DNA of 64,000 nucleotides from NCBI GenBank assembly GCA_964598235.1, contig CAZRAY010000002.1, positions 1-64,000 on the forward strand, in the 5' to 3' direction. The DNA comes from UBA652 sp964598235. GTDB taxonomy: Bacteria > Pseudomonadota > Gammaproteobacteria > Nitrosococcales > Methylophagaceae. Position 1 is the first letter of the stretch, and every line of letters begins with the position of its first letter. The notes under the pieces were generated by a model. The model had not been told where the DNA came from, made no database searches, and worked only from the letters and a program-made list of their open reading frames with translations. Below, piece by piece: positions 1 to 7,983 of this stretch. Position numbers and translations under genes: made by a program.

Positions 1-962
1 TCTTAGATGATGCGATTGAAGTGGATGTTGATGCGATTTGTGATGGTAAAGATGTATTGATCGGCGGCATTATGGAGCATATTGAGCAAGCAGGTGTGCA
101 TTCGGGTGATTCAGCCTGTGCCTTGCCTTCTTACAGTTTAAGCGAAGAAATCCAAGATCAAATGCGCGAGCAAGTGCGTTTAATGGCCTTAGAGCTGGGC
201 GTTGTAGGTCTGATGAACACGCAGTTTGCAATTCAAGGCGAGAAGATTTATTTGCTGGAAGTGAATCCGCGGGCATCGCGTACGGTACCGTATGTCTCTA
301 AAGCGATTGGAGTGCCATTGGCGAAAGTGGCGGCGCGTTGTATGGCGGGTCGTAGCTTAGTTGAGCAAGGTGTGACAGAAGAAGTGATTCCTGAATATTA
401 TTCGGTGAAAGAAGCGGTATTCCCGTTTATCAAATTCCAAGGTGTCGACCCTATTTTGGGCCCTGAGATGAAGTCGACCGGTGAAGTGATGGGTGTTGGT
501 CGGACCTTTGGCGAAGCTTTTGCGAAATCACAATTAGCGGCAAGTGTTGTGTTACCAACAGGCGGCAAGGCGTTTATCAGCGTGCGGAGTGTGGATAAGG
601 AAGCGATTAGTCCGATTGCAAAAGACTTAATTGCGTTAGGCTTTGAATTACTCGCAACACGTGGCACGCAGAAAGTATTGAATGATGCGGGTGTGGCGTG
701 TGCGCATGTGAATAAAGTGGCAGAAGGTCAGCCGCATATTGTTGATTTGATCAAAAATGATGAGATTGCCTTGATTGTGAACACAACGGAAGGGCGTCAA
801 TCAGTAGCCGATTCTCGCGAAATTCGTCGCGGGGCATTGCAGCATCAAGTGAACTATACGACCACCTTGGCCGCAGCGCGGGCAACGTGTGCCGCATTAC
901 GCAGTGAAAATGTATCAACGGTGAACCGTTTGCAAACATTGCATGAAGAATTAAAAGGATAA
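1..962 (+). CDS. carB: carbamoyl-phosphate synthase large subunit (3' part)
   Basis: C-terminal 319 residues of the ATP-grasp subunit that makes carbamoyl phosphate from bicarbonate, ammonia and ATP for pyrimidine and arginine synthesis. The reading frame is open from base 3, so the gene begins upstream; the family is about 1070 residues. The visible part holds the end of the second ATP-grasp unit (EVNPRASRTVPYVSKAIG, a nucleotide/metal-binding stretch) and the C-terminal MGS-like allosteric domain (ALGFELLATRGTQKVL; IVNTTEGRQSVADS; RRGALQHQVNYTTTLAAA). greA follows after 5 bases, so the two are probably co-transcribed. Product identification is secure; the start is outside the window. Confidence 0.97.
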   Translation, partial: LDDAIEVDVDAICDGKDVLIGGIMEHIEQAGVHSGDSACALPSYSLSEEIQDQMREQVRLMALELGVVGLMNTQFAIQGEKIYLLEVNPRASRTVPYVSKAIGVPLAKVAARCMAGRSLVEQGVTEEVIPEYYSVKEAVFPFIKFQGVDPILGPEMKSTGEVMGVGRTFGEAFAKSQLAASVVLPTGGKAFISVRSVDKEAISPIAKDLIALGFELLATRGTQKVLNDAGVACAHVNKVAEGQPHIVDLIKNDEIALIVNTTEGRQSVADSREIRRGALQHQVNYTTTLAAARATCAALRSENVSTVNRLQTLHEELKG

Positions 963-967
963 GTAGG

Positions 968-1450
968 ATGGCAGATACACTCCCTCTAACATCACGCGGC
1001 GCGGATGCCGTTCGAGAAGAGTTACATAGGCTTAAAACCGAAGCGCGGCCTGAAGTGGTCTCTGCGATTGCAGAAGCGCGCGCGCATGGTGATTTGAAAG
1101 AAAATGCGGAATACCATGCGGCGAAAGAGCAACAAAGCTTTATTGAAGGCAGAATTAAGGAATTGGATGGCATTATTTCAAATGCATTAGTGATTGACGT
1201 GTCGGCATTAAACCAAAATGGCCGCGTGGTGTTCGGCGTGACAGTTGATTTGGTGAATATTGAGACGGATGAAGAAGTGACCTATCAATTAGTAGGCGAT
1301 TATGAAGCGGATATTACTTTGGGTCGTGTCTCAATAAGCTCCCCTATTTCACGGGCATTGATTGGTAAGGAAATTGAGGATATTGCAACGGTGCAGGCAC
1401 CAGGCGGCAATATTGAATATGAAATACTTGCGGTTAAGTATGAGGCTTGA
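968..1450 (+). CDS. greA: transcription elongation factor GreA
   Basis: Cleavage factor that enters the RNA polymerase secondary channel and rescues backtracked complexes. The 160-residue length is normal. The N-terminal coiled coil carries the conserved GDLKENAEYHAAKEQQ stretch with the acidic tip residues, followed by the FKBP-like C-terminal domain (FGVTVDLVNIETDEEVTYQLVGDYEAD; ISSPISRALIGKEIED). It starts 5 bases after carB, a common gammaproteobacterial arrangement. The start ATG follows a weak ribosome site within the carB stop region (AAGTAGG). Confidence 0.97.
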   Translation: MADTLPLTSRGADAVREELHRLKTEARPEVVSAIAEARAHGDLKENAEYHAAKEQQSFIEGRIKELDGIISNALVIDVSALNQNGRVVFGVTVDLVNIETDEEVTYQLVGDYEADITLGRVSISSPISRALIGKEIEDIATVQAPGGNIEYEILAVKYEA

Positions 1451-1469
1451 TAAGGCCTGAGAGATACCT

Positions 1470-1904
1470 ATGATTGGTGAAAGATTACTGCTGACCTTAT
1501 GGATTGGTAGCCTATGGACTGTCGGTTACTTAGTGGTGCCGATGGCGTTTGTATCCTTAGGTGATGTCACGCTAGCGGCGACCTTTGCTGGTAAATTGTT
1601 TCGGATTGTGATGTTTTTAGGGGTGGCGTGTGCGAGTATTTTATTTCTCACTAAATGGCTATCGCAAGGCAAAAAAATCTTCCGTTGTTGGCGAGCATGG
1701 TTGCTGTTGGCGATGTTACTATTGATGGCGATATTTATCTGGGTGACACAAGTACAAATTGTTGAGCTGAAACAGCTTGCATGGCAGGAAAATTCTGCTT
1801 TATCTGAGATGTTTACGTTGTGGCATAAAGTAAGCCGACTTATTTATGCCATTGTTAGTTTACTGGGCTTGGTATTGGTGGTGACGATGGATAAGGCAGA
1901 TTAA
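1470..1904 (+). CDS. DUF4149 family inner-membrane protein
   Basis: Small membrane protein of 144 residues with about four hydrophobic segments (roughly residues 4-27, 42-62, 74-95 and 122-141). The pattern GERLLLTLWIGSLWTVGYLVVP at the N-terminus and the tail with HKVSRLIYAIVSLLGLVLVV fit the DUF4149 family, whose function is unknown. It sits between greA and rlmE, a location often seen for this family in gammaproteobacteria, and rlmE follows after one base, so it belongs to the same transcription unit. No catalytic residues can be proposed. Confidence 0.8.
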   Translation: MIGERLLLTLWIGSLWTVGYLVVPMAFVSLGDVTLAATFAGKLFRIVMFLGVACASILFLTKWLSQGKKIFRCWRAWLLLAMLLLMAIFIWVTQVQIVELKQLAWQENSALSEMFTLWHKVSRLIYAIVSLLGLVLVVTMDKAD

Positions 1905-1905
1905 G

Positions 1906-2523
1906 GTGGCGAAAAGTAAATCCAGCCATAATTGGTTACAAGAACATTTTAAAGATCCATACGTTAAAAGAGCGCAGCAAGAAGGTGTGCGATCGCGCGC
2001 GGTGTTTAAATTAGAAGAACTAGATAAGAAAGATAAATTGATGCGACCGGGTATGGTGGTGGTTGATTTGGGATCGGCACCTGGCGGATGGTCAGACTAT
2101 GCACTGCGGCGTGTGGGCAATAAAGGCGTGGTGATTGCGTTAGACATTTTGCCCATGACGCCTTTAACAGGTGTACACTTTATACAAGGTGATTTTCGGG
2201 AAGATGCGCCGTTGGCTGAACTGAATGAAGTGTTAGACGGTCGAAGTATAGACCTTGTTTTATCAGATATGGCCCCCAACTTATCAGGAGTGGATGCCAT
2301 TGATCAACCGAGCAGCATGTATTTGGTCGAGCTGGCATTAGATTTTGCACTACAGAACTTGAAAAAAGAAGGTGTGTTTTTAACCAAGGTCTTTCAAGGC
2401 GAAGGCTTTGATGCTTTGTTAAAAGAGATGCGGTTGCGGTTTAAGAAGGTTGTATCACGAAAACCAGATGCATCACGCCAACGAAGCCGAGAAATTTATT
2501 TGTTAGGCCGTGGCCTAAAATAG
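1906..2523 (+). CDS. rlmE: 23S rRNA (uridine-2552-2'-O)-methyltransferase
   Basis: SAM-dependent methyltransferase (RrmJ/FtsJ) that methylates U2552 in the A-loop of 23S rRNA, a late step in 50S maturation. The 205-residue protein shows the SAM-binding motif VVDLGSAPGGWSDYA and the DLVLSDMAPNLSG motif with a catalytic Asp, plus downstream catalytic Lys (FLTKVFQGEG). GTG is the start; MAKSKSSHNWLQEHFKDPYVK matches the family N-terminus. It begins one base after the DUF4149 gene and is followed by ftsH after 21 bases, the classic rlmE-ftsH pair. Confidence 0.96.
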   Translation: MAKSKSSHNWLQEHFKDPYVKRAQQEGVRSRAVFKLEELDKKDKLMRPGMVVVDLGSAPGGWSDYALRRVGNKGVVIALDILPMTPLTGVHFIQGDFREDAPLAELNEVLDGRSIDLVLSDMAPNLSGVDAIDQPSSMYLVELALDFALQNLKKEGVFLTKVFQGEGFDALLKEMRLRFKKVVSRKPDASRQRSREIYLLGRGLK

Positions 2524-2544
2524 TACAACAGAAGGTAATATATT

Positions 2545-4458
2545 TTGAACGATATGATTAAAAATTTGGTTTTATGGGTGGTTGTGGCATTGGTTTTAAT
2601 GTCCGTATTCAATAACTTTGCACCCAAAGCCGATGAGCCAAAAGAAATAGAGTATTCCAATTTCATTAAAGGCTTACGCGATGGCACCAGTGGCTTTGCA
2701 GAAGTGCAATTAGATGAACAAAAAGGGATTATTACGGGGAAATTCGCGGACGGGGGTGAATTTACGGTGGATCGTCCGAATGAAGATCCTGAGTTGATTA
2801 ATGATTTAGTCAACAGCGGTATTGCGTTTGATGTGAAAGAGCGCGAAGGCAAAAATGTATTCCTTGAAGCATTATTTGGCTTTGGCCCGATACTACTATT
2901 GATTGGGGTGTGGCTCTATTTCATGCGTCAAATGAATGGCGGTGGTGGTGGTAAAAACCCGATGTCATTTGGTAAAAGCAAGGCGCGGATGTTGAGCGAA
3001 GATCAAGTTAAAGTCACTTTTGATGATGTGGCTGGTGTCGATGAGGCCAAAGAAGAAGTGGCTGAATTGGTTGAATTCCTAAGCGAGCCGGCTAAATTCC
3101 AAAAACTAGGTGGTAAGATCCCGCGTGGTATTTTAATGGTAGGTGCGCCAGGTACGGGTAAAACACTATTAGCTAAAGCCATTGCAGGCGAAGCTAAAGT
3201 GCCTTTCTTTACGATTTCAGGTTCTGATTTTGTTGAGATGTTTGTCGGTGTGGGTGCCTCGCGTGTGCGTGATATGTTTGAGCAGGCGAAAAAACATGCA
3301 CCTTGCATTATCTTTATTGATGAAATTGATGCAGTAGGCCGTCATCGTGGTGCGGGTGTAGGTGGTGGCAATGATGAGCGTGAACAAACACTGAATCAGT
3401 TATTGGTCGAAATGGATGGTTTTGAAGCCAATGACGGCGTGATTGTGATCGCGGCAACAAACCGACCAGATGTGTTAGATCCTGCTTTATTGCGCCCTGG
3501 CCGATTTGATCGCCAAGTGGTGGTGGGATTGCCAGATATTCGTGGGCGTGAGCAAATCTTAAATGTGCATTTGCGTAAAGTGCCTGCTGCTGATGATATG
3601 GATCCAAGCGTAATTGCACGGGGGACGCCTGGATTCTCAGGAGCTGATTTGGCGAATTTGGTTAATGAGGCCGCATTAATGGCTGCGCGTGGCGATAAAC
3701 GTTTGGTCTCAATGGAAGAAATGGAAAAAGCAAAAGATAAAATCATGATGGGGGCAGAACGTAAATCCATGGTGATGAGTGAGAAAGAGAAGAAAAACAC
3801 GGCTTACCACGAAGCAGGTCACGCGATTGTGGGCCGCTTGGTACCCTCCCATGATCCTGTTTATAAGGTGAGTATTATTCCACGTGGGCGTGCGCTTGGG
3901 GTGACGATGTTTTTGCCCGAGGAAGATAAATATAGCAATAGCAAAGAAGAGCTAGAAAGTAGCTTATCTAGTTTGTATGGTGGTCGATTAGCAGAAGAAT
4001 TAATTTTTGGTGCAGATGCAGTCACAACGGGCGCATCAAATGATATTGAGCGGGCAACCAAACTGGCGCACAATATGGTGACTAAATGGGGATTCTCTGA
4101 GCATATGGGGCCATTATCATATGGTGAAGATGAGGGAGAGATATTCCTCGGTCGTTCGGTCACGCAACATAAATCCATTTCAGATGAAACGGCAAAGCAA
4201 ATTGATAAAGATGTACGTGCTTTGATTAACCGTAACTATGATCGTGCGGAAAAAATATTGAAAGAGAACATAGATAAATTGCACGCCATGGCAGATTTAT
4301 TGATGAAATATGAAACCATTGATAGTGATCAGATCGATGCCATTATGGAAGGCCGTGAGCCGGGTGCACCAAGAGATTGGACGGAGAATCCACCCAGTGC
4401 ACCGACAGCAACAGCGGTATTTGAACCACCCTCTGATGCAGCGGGCGAACCTGCTTAG
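2545..4458 (+). CDS. ftsH: ATP-dependent zinc metalloprotease FtsH
   Basis: Membrane-anchored AAA+ protease that degrades misfolded membrane proteins and short-lived regulators. Of 637 residues, 6-24 and about 109-128 are membrane segments flanking a periplasmic domain; Walker A GAPGTGKT is at about 200-207, the SRH and arginine fingers follow, and the zinc site HEAGH lies at about 422-426. The start is taken as TTG at 2545 because the peptide MNDMIKNLVLW matches the family and GAAGG lies 9 bases upstream; ATG at 2554 is an alternative. It is followed by folP and glmM as in Escherichia coli. Confidence 0.97.
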   Translation: MNDMIKNLVLWVVVALVLMSVFNNFAPKADEPKEIEYSNFIKGLRDGTSGFAEVQLDEQKGIITGKFADGGEFTVDRPNEDPELINDLVNSGIAFDVKEREGKNVFLEALFGFGPILLLIGVWLYFMRQMNGGGGGKNPMSFGKSKARMLSEDQVKVTFDDVAGVDEAKEEVAELVEFLSEPAKFQKLGGKIPRGILMVGAPGTGKTLLAKAIAGEAKVPFFTISGSDFVEMFVGVGASRVRDMFEQAKKHAPCIIFIDEIDAVGRHRGAGVGGGNDEREQTLNQLLVEMDGFEANDGVIVIAATNRPDVLDPALLRPGRFDRQVVVGLPDIRGREQILNVHLRKVPAADDMDPSVIARGTPGFSGADLANLVNEAALMAARGDKRLVSMEEMEKAKDKIMMGAERKSMVMSEKEKKNTAYHEAGHAIVGRLVPSHDPVYKVSIIPRGRALGVTMFLPEEDKYSNSKEELESSLSSLYGGRLAEELIFGADAVTTGASNDIERATKLAHNMVTKWGFSEHMGPLSYGEDEGEIFLGRSVTQHKSISDETAKQIDKDVRALINRNYDRAEKILKENIDKLHAMADLLMKYETIDSDQIDAIMEGREPGAPRDWTENPPSAPTATAVFEPPSDAAGEPA

Positions 4459-4470
4459 ATACACGACTGA

Positions 4471-5310
4471 ATGCAATTAAATTGTGCTGGTAAAATACTC
4501 GACCTCTCCACACCACAGGTGATGGGGATTTTGAATGTGACACCTGACTCATTTTCAGATGGCGGTCAATTTGTTTCAGTAGAGACGGCATTAATACAGG
4601 CACACCAAATGGCCGCAGAAGGCGCAGCTATTCTCGATATTGGTGGTGAATCGACACGACCGGGTGCGGAAATTGTACCGGTTGACGTGGAAATTTCCCG
4701 TGTGGTGCCTGTGATTGAAGCGATCCGACGTGAGTTAGATATTCCTATTTCGATCGATACGATGAAGCCAGAGGTGATGCGTGCTGCCGTTGCTGCTGGG
4801 GCAGGATTGATTAATGATGTGCAAGCTTTACAACAGGCTGGCGCGCTTGAAGCAGCAGCTGAATTAGATGTGCCAGTTTGTTTGATGCATGCGCAGGGTT
4901 CACCTCAAACCATGCAAGCGGATCCCCGTTATGATGATGTTGTGCGAGAGGTAACAGACTTCTTATCACAGCGTGTTGCGGCGTGCGAAGCAGCCGGGAT
5001 CAGTCGGGATAAATTAATGCTGGATCCTGGTTTTGGCTTTGGAAAAAAAGCAGTGCATAATCTCAGGTTGATGAAACGGTTATCAGATTTAATAAGCGAA
5101 GGCTTACCCGTGCTTGTGGGGGTGTCTCGTAAATCAATGATTGGCGCGTCGCTCAAGGTGTCGGTAGAAGAACGCCTAGCAGCCAGTTTATCCTTGGCGA
5201 CATTGGCGGTGTGGCAGGGTGTTAAATTAATTCGTAGCCATGATGTGAAAGAAACGGTGCAGGCAATTACGATGTGCCACCATGTAATGCAGGTGAGAGA
5301 CCATGACTAA
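4471..5310 (+). CDS. folP: dihydropteroate synthase
   Basis: Condenses p-aminobenzoate with 6-hydroxymethyl-7,8-dihydropterin diphosphate in folate synthesis; target of sulfonamides. The 279 residues form a TIM barrel with the pterin-site motifs ILNVTPDSFSDGG, DIGGESTRPGA, ISIDTMKPEV and DPGFGFGK, and the C-terminal SRKSMIG and IRSHDVKET. Stop codon overlaps the start of glmM by 8 bases, so translation is probably coupled. Nothing in the sequence departs from the family. Confidence 0.97.
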   Translation: MQLNCAGKILDLSTPQVMGILNVTPDSFSDGGQFVSVETALIQAHQMAAEGAAILDIGGESTRPGAEIVPVDVEISRVVPVIEAIRRELDIPISIDTMKPEVMRAAVAAGAGLINDVQALQQAGALEAAAELDVPVCLMHAQGSPQTMQADPRYDDVVREVTDFLSQRVAACEAAGISRDKLMLDPGFGFGKKAVHNLRLMKRLSDLISEGLPVLVGVSRKSMIGASLKVSVEERLAASLSLATLAVWQGVKLIRSHDVKETVQAITMCHHVMQVRDHD

Positions 5311-6643
5311 ACAAAAAAAATATTTTGGAACAGATGGTATTCGTGGGCTGGTGGGTGAAGGTAATATCACACCTGAATTTGCCTTGAAGCTGGGTTGGGC
5401 TGCGGGTAAAGCCTTAGCGCAAGGCGAGCATAGTAAAGTCGTTATCGGTAAAGACACGCGTATTTCGGGCTATATGTTTGAATCCGCACTAGAGGCTGGC
5501 CTATCTGCGGCAGGGGTAGATGTTTTATTGTTAGGTCCGATGCCTACGCCAGCCATTGCCTATCTTACGCGTACTTTGCATGCACAGGCAGGCATTGTTA
5601 TTAGCGCATCTCATAATCCCTTTCAGGATAATGGGTTTAAGTTTTTTTCTAGCCAGGGCACAAAGCTCTCAGATGATGTTGAGTTTGCCATTGAAGATTT
5701 ACTTGAGCAGCCAATTGAAACAGCGGAACCTGCTAGATTAGGAAAAGCGAGCCGGGTAGAAGATGCGGCGGGTCGCTATATTGAATTTTGTAAAAGTTCG
5801 GTCGGGCGACAAACCGATTTATCAGGGATGAAAATCGTATTAGATTGTGCGCATGGTGCAGGCTATCATGTTGCGCCACAGGTATTTATAGAATTAGGTG
5901 CGACGGTTGTCACGATTGGTGCGCAACCTGATGGCTTGAATATTAATCAAGGCTTTGGCGCAACCGCCACGGAAGCCTTGCAAGCGGCGGTGCTCACGGA
6001 GCAGGCGGATGTTGGGGTTGCACTCGATGGCGATGGCGATCGATTGATTATGGTTGATCACCGCGGCGAGATGGTGGATGGCGATGAACTTATTTGCATG
6101 ATTGCGCGGAGTCAACAACGCTTGGGCACAGGTAAAACGTCTGTTGTGGGTACATTGATGACCAATCTCGGTGTAGAGCACGCGTTACAACAGCAAGGTA
6201 TTACGCTTCACAGGGCCAATGTAGGCGATCGCTATGTGCTTGAGATGATGAAGCAAACAGAGAGTATTTTGGGTGGTGAATCATCAGGCCATATTATTTG
6301 TTTAGACCAAACAACAACAGGCGATGCCATTATTGCTGCGTTACAGGTATTAGTTGAAATGCAACAAACAGGTAGCAGCCTTAATACCTTACGTGGTGGA
6401 GTCAATAAATATCCACAACAACTGATTAATGTACGGATAAAGCAGAAAATTGATTTATCACAAAACCCACGAATTACTGAAGAGGTGAATGCCGCAGAAG
6501 CGCAATTAGGGGATGCTGGCCGTGTATTATTGCGGGCGTCAGGCACGGAACCTGTCATTCGGGTGATGGTGGAAGGGCGAGACGCCTTGTTAGTGGATAA
6601 GTTAGCCAATGAATTGGCACAAGTGATTCAAGAAAACGTATAA
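5303..6643 (+). CDS. glmM: phosphoglucosamine mutase
   Basis: Interconverts glucosamine-6-phosphate and glucosamine-1-phosphate for UDP-GlcNAc and peptidoglycan synthesis. The 446-residue protein has the phosphoserine loop ISASHNPFQDNG (active Ser near 103), the metal-binding loop DGDGDR, the sugar-binding loop GGESSGHI and the phosphate-binding RASGTEPVIRVM near the C-terminus. It overlaps folP by 8 bases. The order ftsH-folP-glmM is conserved across gammaproteobacteria. Confidence 0.97.
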   Translation: MTKQKKYFGTDGIRGLVGEGNITPEFALKLGWAAGKALAQGEHSKVVIGKDTRISGYMFESALEAGLSAAGVDVLLLGPMPTPAIAYLTRTLHAQAGIVISASHNPFQDNGFKFFSSQGTKLSDDVEFAIEDLLEQPIETAEPARLGKASRVEDAAGRYIEFCKSSVGRQTDLSGMKIVLDCAHGAGYHVAPQVFIELGATVVTIGAQPDGLNINQGFGATATEALQAAVLTEQADVGVALDGDGDRLIMVDHRGEMVDGDELICMIARSQQRLGTGKTSVVGTLMTNLGVEHALQQQGITLHRANVGDRYVLEMMKQTESILGGESSGHIICLDQTTTGDAIIAALQVLVEMQQTGSSLNTLRGGVNKYPQQLINVRIKQKIDLSQNPRITEEVNAAEAQLGDAGRVLLRASGTEPVIRVMVEGRDALLVDKLANELAQVIQENV

Positions 6644-6689
6644 AAAGTGATAAGATTGATGCCTAATTATCAAAGCTGGAGAGCGTGCT

Positions 6690-7463
6690 GTGCGTAAGCC
6701 AATGGTTGCTGGAAACTGGAAGATGAATGGCAATTTTGCCAGTAATGAAACATTACTAGCAGGATTGATCGCACAAACAGAAAAATTGCGTGGGCTTGAT
6801 GTGGCGGTGTTCCCACCAGCTGTGTATCTTCAACAAGCAAAGGAAGCGTTGCAAGGCACGGGCATTGATTGGGGAACGCAAAATCTATCGCAATTTGAAC
6901 AAGGTGCGTATACAGGTGAATTATCAGCAGTGATGTTGAAAGATTTTGCGTGTCGTTATGTATTGATCGGTCATTCAGAACGTCGCTGTTTATATGCAGA
7001 ACTAGATTTAGATCAGCATGTATTGGATAAAATATGCGGTGAAAAATATAGCATGGCCTTAAAAACGGGTATTTCGCCTATCCTATGTATTGGGGAAAGC
7101 CTTGTAGAATATGAAGCAGGGCAAACCGAAGAAATTATTGCACATCTGTTGGATATTGTTATCGCAGAGCAAGGTGTAAAAGCCTTATCTAATGCTGTGT
7201 TGGCTTATGAGCCGGTTTGGGCTATTGGCACAGGTAAAACGGCAACACCAGACTGGGCGCAGTCTGTACATGAATTTATGCGAAAACGCGTGGCAAAACA
7301 TGATCAAGCAACTGCAGAATCATTACAAATCCTTTACGGCGGCAGTGTAAAAGGGGATAATGCGGCACCGTTATTTTCTATGGCAGATATTGATGGTGGG
7401 CTTATCGGTGGGGCGTCACTTGATGCGGATGAGTTCATTAATATTTGTTTGGCAGCGCTATAA
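6690..7463 (+). CDS. tpiA: triosephosphate isomerase
   Basis: Glycolytic TIM-barrel enzyme interconverting dihydroxyacetone phosphate and glyceraldehyde-3-phosphate. The 257 residues contain GNWKMNG (Lys11), IGHSERR (His95), the catalytic-Glu motif AYEPVWAIGTG (Glu173) and LYGGSVK. The GTG start at 6690 is chosen because GGAGAG lies 6 bases upstream and MRKPMVAGNWKMNG matches the family. Placement between glmM and secG is common in non-enteric gammaproteobacteria. Confidence 0.97.
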   Translation: MRKPMVAGNWKMNGNFASNETLLAGLIAQTEKLRGLDVAVFPPAVYLQQAKEALQGTGIDWGTQNLSQFEQGAYTGELSAVMLKDFACRYVLIGHSERRCLYAELDLDQHVLDKICGEKYSMALKTGISPILCIGESLVEYEAGQTEEIIAHLLDIVIAEQGVKALSNAVLAYEPVWAIGTGKTATPDWAQSVHEFMRKRVAKHDQATAESLQILYGGSVKGDNAAPLFSMADIDGGLIGGASLDADEFINICLAAL

Positions 7464-7488
7464 GGCGTTTTGATCGAGGGGTTTTTAC

Positions 7489-7848
7489 ATGAATATGATT
7501 TTATTAGTGGCACATATCGCTATTGCAGTGATGTTAGTGGGTTTGATTTTAATCCAGCATGGTAAAGGTGCGGATGCCGGTGCGGCGGCTTTAGGCGGCG
7601 GTGGCGGCGGTGGCGGCGGTTCGAGCTCTATCTTTGGTAGTCAAGGATCGGCTTCATTTTTAAGCCGTAGCAGCGCGATTTTAGCAGCCTTATTTTTCTG
7701 TACGAGTTTAACCCTCGCATATTATTCAGGTAATCGTGGCGAATCAGCCGTGAGCGTAATGGAATCTGCGCCGGCAACTGAAATGGCGGAAGAAATTACG
7801 CCAGTAACAGCACCAACAGCACCAACGGATCTACCGCCAGTAGACTAA
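7489..7848 (+). CDS. secG: preprotein translocase subunit SecG
   Basis: Small SecYEG subunit that stimulates protein export. The 119-residue protein has two membrane segments (about residues 3-21 and 63-80) separated by the family motif LIQHGKGADAG and a glycine-rich loop leading to SSSIFGSQGSASFLSR. The loop contains nine consecutive glycines coded by three perfect copies of a 9-bp unit (GGCGGCGGT) near 7595-7620. The C-terminus is an extended Ala/Pro/Thr/Glu tail. A tRNA-Leu gene follows directly, as in E. coli. Confidence 0.93.
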   Translation: MNMILLVAHIAIAVMLVGLILIQHGKGADAGAAALGGGGGGGGGSSSIFGSQGSASFLSRSSAILAALFFCTSLTLAYYSGNRGESAVSVMESAPATEMAEEITPVTAPTAPTDLPPVD

Positions 7849-7856
7849 AAATACAT

Positions 7857-7941
7857 GCCGACGTGGTGAAATTGGTAGACACGCCATCTTGAGGGGGTGG
7901 TGGCTTAGGCTGTGGCGGTTCGACTCCGCCCGTCGGCACCA
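7857..7941 (+). tRNA. tRNA-Leu (anticodon GAG)
   Basis: An 85-base class II tRNA. The acceptor stem GCCGACG (7857-7863) pairs perfectly with CGTCGGC (7931-7937) and the encoded ACCA end follows. The anticodon stem CCATC/GGTGG closes the loop TTGAGGG, giving anticodon GAG, which reads CUU/CUC leucine codons. A long variable arm and the T-loop GGTTCGACTCC are present. The gene lies downstream of secG, the same place as leuU in E. coli. Confidence 0.97.
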
Positions 7942-7950
7942 AACAAAAAA

Positions 7951-7978
7951 GCCCGCTACATTCTAGCGGGCTTTTTTG
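7951..7978. terminator. bidirectional Rho-independent terminator
   Basis: Perfect 8-bp stem GCCCGCTA / TAGCGGGC (7951-7958 with 7964-7971) with a 5-base loop, flanked by an A-run on the left and a T-run on the right, so it works on both strands. It ends the secG/tRNA-Leu transcript and the convergent acs operon. Confidence 0.93.
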
Positions 7979-7983
7979 TGGGT